Assembly: GCA_019416265.1 (NCBI GenBank) | Contig: DXXQ01000036.1 | Location: 1 to 35,046 of the forward strand | DNA: 35,046 bases | Reading direction: 5' to 3' | Source: Clostridiales bacterium | Lineage (GTDB): Bacteria > Bacillota > Clostridia > Lachnospirales > Lachnospiraceae | Part shown: in pieces, positions 30,404 to 35,046 of the stretch | How positions within the stretch are numbered: the first letter of the stretch is position 1 | Layout of the letters: the number at the start of each line of letters is the position of its first letter | Notes under the pieces: model-generated | What the model saw: the letters and a program-made list of their open reading frames with translations, nothing else | Databases searched by the model: none | What the model was told of the DNA's origin: nothing | Made by a program: the position numbers and the translations under genes

Positions 30404-32869
30404 ATGCAGCAGAGATTTACAGTACAGGCATTAAATGCACTTAAGCTGGCGAAAAAGACCGCCCAGTCCTGCGGTCATACTTATATAGGAACCGAACATC
30501 TACTGGCAGGGCTCTTAAAGGAGCCGGAAGGTACTGCCGGGAAGGTTCTGGAAGAATTTCAGGTAGAGGAAAAGCGGCTGATGGAGCTCATAGAAAAGCT
30601 GATCGCGCCGTCTTCCGGTACGACGATGGTGAAAGATCCGGGATACAGTCCAAGGACAAAAAGAATCATAGAGGGAGCTGCGGAGGATGCGGAATATATG
30701 ACAGGAGAAGCGGCTGGAACCGAGCACCTTCTTCTTGCCATGCTCAAGGAGACAGACTGTGTGGGAACCAGGCTTCTTCATACCATGGGAGTGAGTATTC
30801 AGAAGCTTTTCACCGCAGTGTTGACAGCCATGGGAATGGACAGAGAGGCGATTTCTGAGGAAATTCAGGCGGTACGCGCCATGAATGGAGGAAAGGCGGC
30901 AGCTACGCCCACTCTTGATCAGTACAGCAGAGATCTTACGGAGCTGGCTGCAGAAGGAAAGCTTGACCCGGTGGTAGGACGGGAAAAAGAGATTGCCCGT
31001 CTGATCCAGATTTTAAGCCGGAGAACGAAGAACAATCCCTGTCTTGTGGGAGAACCGGGCGTAGGCAAGACTGCCATCGCAGAGGGACTTGCCCAGAGGA
31101 TCGTCTCCGGTGCAGTTCCGGATTCCATGAAGGAAAAGCGTCTGGTGGTTCTCGACCTTTCGGGAATGGTCGCAGGAAGCAAATACAGAGGCGAATTTGA
31201 GGAGAGAATCAAAAATGTGGTCCAGGAGGTAAGTGAGAATCAGGGAATCCTTCTGTTTATAGATGAACTCCATACCATCATCGGCGCAGGAGGGGCGGAA
31301 GGTGCTCTGGATGCGTCCAATATTCTGAAACCGTCTCTTTCCAGAGGAGAGATTCAGCTGATCGGAGCGACTACTTTGGAAGAATACCGTAAATACATTG
31401 AGAAGGATGCTGCATTAGAGCGTCGTTTTCAGCCTGTGACAGTGGAAGAACCTTCAGAAGAAGAAGCAGTTGCGATTCTTCGGGGACTGCGTCCGTACTA
31501 TGAACAGCATCACGGGGTAAAAATTCAGGATGAAGCTTTGGATGCAGCGGTCAAAATGTCCGTGCGCTACATTAATGACAGATTCCTGCCGGATAAAGCA
31601 ATCGATGTGATCGACGAGGCTTCATCTAAAATCCAGCTCACAGGATTTAAGGAAGTCCCGGAAACAGAGGAGCTGGAGAAGCAGCTTCAGGAAATCCGCA
31701 AAGAAAAGGAGGAAGCTGTAAAAACAGCGGATCTGCCCAGAGCAAAGGAAATCCAGAAGCGTCAGGGCGAGGTGGAAGAACAGATTTCCCGTCTCAGGGC
31801 AAAAGCGGAGAGAAGGAACAAAAAGAAAGCCCTGATCGTAGACGAGGCTGCAGTGGCTGATATCATTTCTGACTGGACGAAGATTCCGGTGCAGAAGCTC
31901 ACGGAGGGAGAGACAAAGCGTCTTGCCCATCTGGAAAAAGAACTTCACAAACGTGTGATCGGACAGGAAGAGGCTGTAAAAGCAGTTGCCCAGGCTGTGA
32001 AGCGTGGACGGGTAGGCCTGAAAGATCCAAACCGTCCCATCGGCTCCTTCCTTTTCCTGGGACCTACAGGCGTGGGAAAAACAGAGCTTTCCAAGGCTCT
32101 TGCAGAGGCGGTTTTCGGAAGCGAACAGGCTATGATCCGTGTGGATATGTCTGAGTACATGGAGAAACACAGTGTCTCCAAGCTGATCGGATCTCCTCCG
32201 GGATATGTGGGATATGAAGAAGGCGGACAGCTTAGTGAAAAGGTCCGCAGAAATCCGTACAGCGTTCTTCTCTTTGATGAGATTGAAAAAGCGCATCCGG
32301 ATGTGTTTAACATTCTTCTTCAGGTTCTGGACGACGGACATATTACAGATGCCCATGGAAGAAAGGTGGATTTCAAGCAGACCATTATTATTATGACCTC
32401 CAATGCAGGTGCGCAGGCGATCATGGAACCGAAGCGTCTCGGCTTTATGTCCGGAGATGATGAGAAGAGGGATTATGAACGGATGAAGTCCGGTGTGATG
32501 GATGAAGTCCGCCGGATCTTTAAACCGGAATTTCTCAACCGTATTGATGAGATTATGGTCTTCCATGTATTAAACAAAGATAATATCAAAAAAATCGTGA
32601 CAATTTTGCTGAAGACTTTGGAGAAACGCTGTAAAGAACAGATGGATATTACGCTTACGGTTACAAACTCCGTAAAGGATTATCTGGCGGAAACAGGATT
32701 TGACAGTAAGTACGGGGCAAGACCGTTGCGTCGGGCAATCCAGAGCAGGATTGAAGATAAGCTTGCAAATGAGATTCTGGAAGGGAAGATCAAACGGGGA
32801 GACGCGGTACAGGTAAGGCTTCATAACAAAGAAATTTATTTCACCGCAAACAGGCAGAATATACAGTAA
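30404..32869 (+). CDS. clpC: ATP-dependent Clp protease ATP-binding subunit
   Basis: The 821-residue AAA+ unfoldase has the ClpC domain order: an N-domain of two repeats (1-150), AAA1 with Walker A GEPGVGKT (216-223) and Walker B LLFIDE (283-288), a UVR/middle coiled-coil (about 420-470), and AAA2 with GPTGVGKT (553-560). The LGF tripeptide (679-681, KRLGFMSG) is at the ClpP-docking loop, so it can couple to ClpP. The UVR/middle region and length separate it from ClpA and ClpB. Neither mcsA/mcsB nor ctsR is present; a GntR-type regulator leads the unit instead. It unfolds misfolded or tagged proteins for degradation. Confidence 0.95.
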   Translation: MQQRFTVQALNALKLAKKTAQSCGHTYIGTEHLLAGLLKEPEGTAGKVLEEFQVEEKRLMELIEKLIAPSSGTTMVKDPGYSPRTKRIIEGAAEDAEYMTGEAAGTEHLLLAMLKETDCVGTRLLHTMGVSIQKLFTAVLTAMGMDREAISEEIQAVRAMNGGKAAATPTLDQYSRDLTELAAEGKLDPVVGREKEIARLIQILSRRTKNNPCLVGEPGVGKTAIAEGLAQRIVSGAVPDSMKEKRLVVLDLSGMVAGSKYRGEFEERIKNVVQEVSENQGILLFIDELHTIIGAGGAEGALDASNILKPSLSRGEIQLIGATTLEEYRKYIEKDAALERRFQPVTVEEPSEEEAVAILRGLRPYYEQHHGVKIQDEALDAAVKMSVRYINDRFLPDKAIDVIDEASSKIQLTGFKEVPETEELEKQLQEIRKEKEEAVKTADLPRAKEIQKRQGEVEEQISRLRAKAERRNKKKALIVDEAAVADIISDWTKIPVQKLTEGETKRLAHLEKELHKRVIGQEEAVKAVAQAVKRGRVGLKDPNRPIGSFLFLGPTGVGKTELSKALAEAVFGSEQAMIRVDMSEYMEKHSVSKLIGSPPGYVGYEEGGQLSEKVRRNPYSVLLFDEIEKAHPDVFNILLQVLDDGHITDAHGRKVDFKQTIIIMTSNAGAQAIMEPKRLGFMSGDDEKRDYERMKSGVMDEVRRIFKPEFLNRIDEIMVFHVLNKDNIKKIVTILLKTLEKRCKEQMDITLTVTNSVKDYLAETGFDSKYGARPLRRAIQSRIEDKLANEILEGKIKRGDAVQVRLHNKEIYFTANRQNIQ

Positions 32870-32939
32870 ATAGAACTGAAATTTATTAAAAACTTATAAA
32901 ATTTATGTCAAAATACTGGAAAACCACGGTGTTTTAAGA

Positions 32940-33024
32940 TATAATAGGACACATAAAAAACTGCAGAAAACTACCGGAAGGGGTAGCTGCGAAACAACCA
33001 AAGAGTCTTAGGGAGGACATATAA
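32940..33024 (+). promoter_or_regulatory. Promoter -10 and structured leader
   Basis: TATAAT (32940-32945) has a weak -35 (TGGAAA, 17 bp upstream). The leader can form a hairpin: outer GCAG (32963-32966) with CTGC (32987-32990) and inner CTACC (32971-32975) with GGTAG (32982-32986), with AAAA bulged on one side. It does not match a riboswitch class that I know. GGGAGG follows as RBS. Confidence 0.5.
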
Positions 33025-33438
33025 ATGGCAGTAATTAAAGAGTTAATCCGTACAGAAGAGGATGGAGCGATCAGTTTCGGTGATTATGAGCTGAATCAGA
33101 AATCGAAACTCTCAGACTATCAGCATCAGGGAGATATGTATAAAGTAAAAACCTTCAAAGAAATCACGAAGCTGGAGCGCAATGGTATGTTTGTGTATGA
33201 ATCTGTTCCGGGAACAGCAGTATTTCATCTCAACCAGAGCGGTACAGAGATGAGCTTTGCTGTGGAAGGCGCAGAGGATGCACAGATCACAGTTGAGATG
33301 GAGCCGGATACAGAATACGAAGTGTTTATTGAAGGAGCCAGCACAGGAAAGATGAAAACAAATCTGGGAGGAAAGCTGTCCTTCAGTGTAGAACTGGGCA
33401 ATGCGGCAAAAGTGGAAGTTAAAGTTGTAAAATGCTGA
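33025..33438 (+). CDS. Conserved small protein, often annotated endosialidase-like
   Basis: The 137-residue protein is highly conserved among Clostridia near radA and clpC; it begins MAVIKELIRTEEDGAISFGD and contains YKVKTFKEITKLERNGMFVY, ESVPGTAVFHL and MKTNLGGKLSFSVEL. It lacks a signal peptide and looks all-beta. Databases have sometimes labelled homologues endosialidase; nothing in this short sequence supports a glycosidase, and I treat the function as unknown. Its stop codon overlaps the radA start, so they are translationally coupled. It has its own promoter and leader. Confidence 0.8.
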   Translation: MAVIKELIRTEEDGAISFGDYELNQKSKLSDYQHQGDMYKVKTFKEITKLERNGMFVYESVPGTAVFHLNQSGTEMSFAVEGAEDAQITVEMEPDTEYEVFIEGASTGKMKTNLGGKLSFSVELGNAAKVEVKVVKC

Positions 33439-34811
33439 AAAATAAAAAAACAGTATATTTCTGCCAGGAATGCGGATACGAGTCATCTAAGTGGATGGGG
33501 CAGTGTCCGGGGTGTAAAGCATGGAATTCTTTCGTAGAAGAAGTTGTTTCATCAAAGAAAAGCACCGCATCTTCCGGCAGCAGGGCTTCGGAGAAACGAC
33601 CGGAGCCGGTGGTTTTAAAAGATATCAATCTGTCTGAGGATGAGCGTCAGACAACGAGCATTGGAGAACTTGACAGAGTGCTGGGGGGCGGAATCGTCCC
33701 CGGCTCTCTGGTTTTGGTGGGTGGAGATCCGGGTATCGGGAAGTCCACCCTTCTTTTACAGGTGTGCAGAAATCTGGCGGAAAGCGGAAAAAATGTTCTC
33801 TATATTTCCGGTGAGGAATCTCTGCGCCAGATCAAACTTCGGGCGAACCGTATCGGAGATTTTAACGAGAAGATGCAGCTTCTCTGTGAAACGAATCTGG
33901 AGGTGATCCGTGAGATCATTGAGCGCAGGAAACCGGATGTGGCTGTGATCGACTCCATACAGACAATGTTTCATGAAGAGATCAGCTCTGCGCCGGGAAG
34001 CGTTTCCCAGGTACGGGAATCTACGAATATTCTCATGCAGCTTGCAAAGGGGCTGGGCGTTTCTATTTTTATTGTAGGCCATGTGACCAAGGAAGGAAAT
34101 GTGGCAGGCCCCAGGGTTTTGGAGCATATGGTAGATACGGTCTTGTATTTCGAGGGAGATCGTCATGCCTCCTACAGGATTTTGCGGGCAGTGAAAAACA
34201 GATTCGGTTCTACAAACGAGATTGGCGTGTTCGAAATGTGCGGAACGGGACTGGAAGAGGTAAAAAATCCTTCGGAATTTCTCCTTAACGGAAGACCAGA
34301 AGATGCCTCGGGCTCTGTAGTGGCATGTTCCATGGAGGGAACGCGCCCGATTCTTGTGGAGATTCAGGCGCTTGTCTGTCAGAGCAATTTCGGAATTCCA
34401 AGAAGAACTGCAGTGGGAACGGATTTCAACAGGGTAAATCTTCTCATGGCTGTTCTGGAGAAGAAACTGGGAATCCATCTGGCCTCTTCTGATGCATATG
34501 TGAATATTGCCGGAGGAATGAAGATGACAGAGCCTGCGATTGACCTTGGAATCTGCCTTGCCATCGTGTCAAGCTATAAGGATATTGTGATTCCGGATAA
34601 TCTGATGGCATTTGGGGAAATCGGACTAAGCGGTGAGGTACGCGCCGTAAGCATGGCAGGCCAGCGCGTTCAGGAAGCGAAAAAACTGGGATTCGAAACA
34701 GTGATCCTTCCGGAAGTATGCAAAGGATCTGTAGGAGATACGGGAGGCCTTAGTCTCGTGTATGTATCCCAGATCAAAGATGCAATTGCCTATATTATGA
34801 AGAAATATTAA
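33432..34811 (+). CDS. radA: DNA repair protein RadA
   Basis: The 459-residue protein (RadA/Sms) helps process recombination intermediates. It has an N-terminal zinc finger (Cys11, Cys14, Cys25, Cys28), a RecA-like ATPase with GDPGIGKST (98-106) and VIDSIQTM (172-179), the RadA-specific KNRFG motif (255-259), and a C-terminal Lon-protease-like domain without the protease serine-lysine pair being evident. Length is normal. ATG 33432 overlaps the previous gene's stop (TGA 33436-33438). A terminator follows. Confidence 0.96.
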   Translation: MLKNKKTVYFCQECGYESSKWMGQCPGCKAWNSFVEEVVSSKKSTASSGSRASEKRPEPVVLKDINLSEDERQTTSIGELDRVLGGGIVPGSLVLVGGDPGIGKSTLLLQVCRNLAESGKNVLYISGEESLRQIKLRANRIGDFNEKMQLLCETNLEVIREIIERRKPDVAVIDSIQTMFHEEISSAPGSVSQVRESTNILMQLAKGLGVSIFIVGHVTKEGNVAGPRVLEHMVDTVLYFEGDRHASYRILRAVKNRFGSTNEIGVFEMCGTGLEEVKNPSEFLLNGRPEDASGSVVACSMEGTRPILVEIQALVCQSNFGIPRRTAVGTDFNRVNLLMAVLEKKLGIHLASSDAYVNIAGGMKMTEPAIDLGICLAIVSSYKDIVIPDNLMAFGEIGLSGEVRAVSMAGQRVQEAKKLGFETVILPEVCKGSVGDTGGLSLVYVSQIKDAIAYIMKKY

Positions 34812-34832
34812 TATGAAAAAATGCTGAATCAT

Positions 34833-34870
34833 ACCGTCAGAGAAGAGTCTCTCTGGCGGTTACTTTTTTA
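34833..34870 (+). terminator. Terminator of radA
   Basis: ACCGTCAGAGA (34833-34843) pairs with TCTCTGGCGGT (34850-34860, one wobble), followed by TACTTTTTT. Confidence 0.9.
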
Positions 34871-34886
34871 AAAGTGAAAATAGCTA

Positions 34887-34915
34887 TTGACAATTTATGG
34901 CAGCAGTGGTATTCT
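34887..34915 (+). promoter_or_regulatory. Outward promoter P1
   Basis: TTGACA (34887-34892) and TATTCT (34910-34915) are 17 bp apart. No gene follows within the window. Confidence 0.7.
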
Positions 34916-34990
34916 AATACGGCTGTCGGAGATAAATTGTTTATATGAAAAACACAATTTAAAAGTTTTTCAGAAAAATAAAAATAACTG

Positions 34991-35019
34991 TTGACAAATG
35001 ACTGACTACATGATATAGT
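34991..35019 (+). promoter_or_regulatory. Outward promoter P2
   Basis: TTGACA (34991-34996) and TATAGT (35014-35019) are 17 bp apart, about 100 bp after P1. The predicted start is about 20 bases before the window end. Tandem consensus promoters without a nearby ORF suggest a stable-RNA operon or a strongly expressed gene just beyond the edge. Confidence 0.75.
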
Positions 35020-35046
35020 AAACAAGTCGCTTGAACAGAGCCGACA

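Noticed and set aside
31622..32566. 314-codon open frame on the minus strand
   Set aside because: It is antisense to the second half of clpC, with no RBS or motif support.
1..35046. CRISPR array, tRNA or rRNA genes, complete insertion sequence
   Set aside because: I saw no regularly spaced repeats, no tRNA-like cloverleaf ends or rRNA segments, and no transposase with terminal inverted repeats; the Rpn-type gene has none that I could find.

Overview
The window looks like a chromosomal segment from a Gram-positive anaerobe of the Clostridia, most likely Lachnospiraceae (Blautia/Dorea/Mediterraneibacter-like). This rests on moderate GC, strong GGAGG ribosome binding sites with frequent TTG/GTG starts, sigma-A promoters of TTGACA-17-TATAAT type, type 1B dihydroorotate dehydrogenase with its PyrK partner, DegV, VanZ-like and ClpC-RadA neighbours. 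The family placement is inference; no rRNA is present.

Region 1 (1-6300) is a solute-uptake locus: a LacI-family repressor, a uroporphyrinogen-decarboxylase-like (URO-D/cobamide methyltransferase superfamily) protein, and a ribose-type ABC importer in the order permease, binding protein, double ATPase. The same 14-bp palindrome (CGTGTGCGRACACG) lies just downstream of the repressor promoter and just upstream of the URO-D gene, so one repressor probably controls both units. Stable hairpins flank the binding-protein gene. Region 2 (6479-8021) holds a DegV fatty-acid-binding protein, a small acidic membrane protein and a convergent cold-shock gene with a long structured leader.

Region 3 (8300-16101) is pyrimidine biosynthesis: pyrC-pyrF-pyrK-pyrD ends at a terminator, then comes an island with an orphan AraC regulator, an Rpn-type nuclease/transposase gene and the stop-ridden N-terminus of a tyrosine integrase, and only then pyrE. 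Mobile DNA appears to have been inserted between pyrD and pyrE. Region 4 (16134-19803) has three small membrane proteins (one VanZ-like), an HD-domain hydrolase and an M29 aminopeptidase with a long extra N-terminal region. Region 5 (19878-23570) is a purE-purM-purN-purD operon with a strong promoter and terminator. Region 6 (23635-26135) has an AlkD-like repair protein, an SseB-domain protein and an 18-cysteine protein of unknown function.

Region 7 (26156-29921) is the most unusual part. A BceA/LolD-type ABC ATPase, preceded by an inverted repeat that fits the BceR box, is followed by an FtsX-type permease that is broken twice. An internal deletion with a frameshift sits near 27568. A second junction near 29120 fuses the permease in frame to the cytoplasmic half of a sensor histidine kinase, with no response regulator left in the window. 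The parsimonious reading is two deletions in an antimicrobial-peptide sensing/detoxification module; a functional transporter-kinase chimera is the alternative. Region 8 (29936-34868) is a YtrA-like GntR repressor with a palindromic operator over its own promoter, then clpC, a conserved small protein and radA. The window ends in two tandem consensus promoters pointing out of it, with no gene yet visible.
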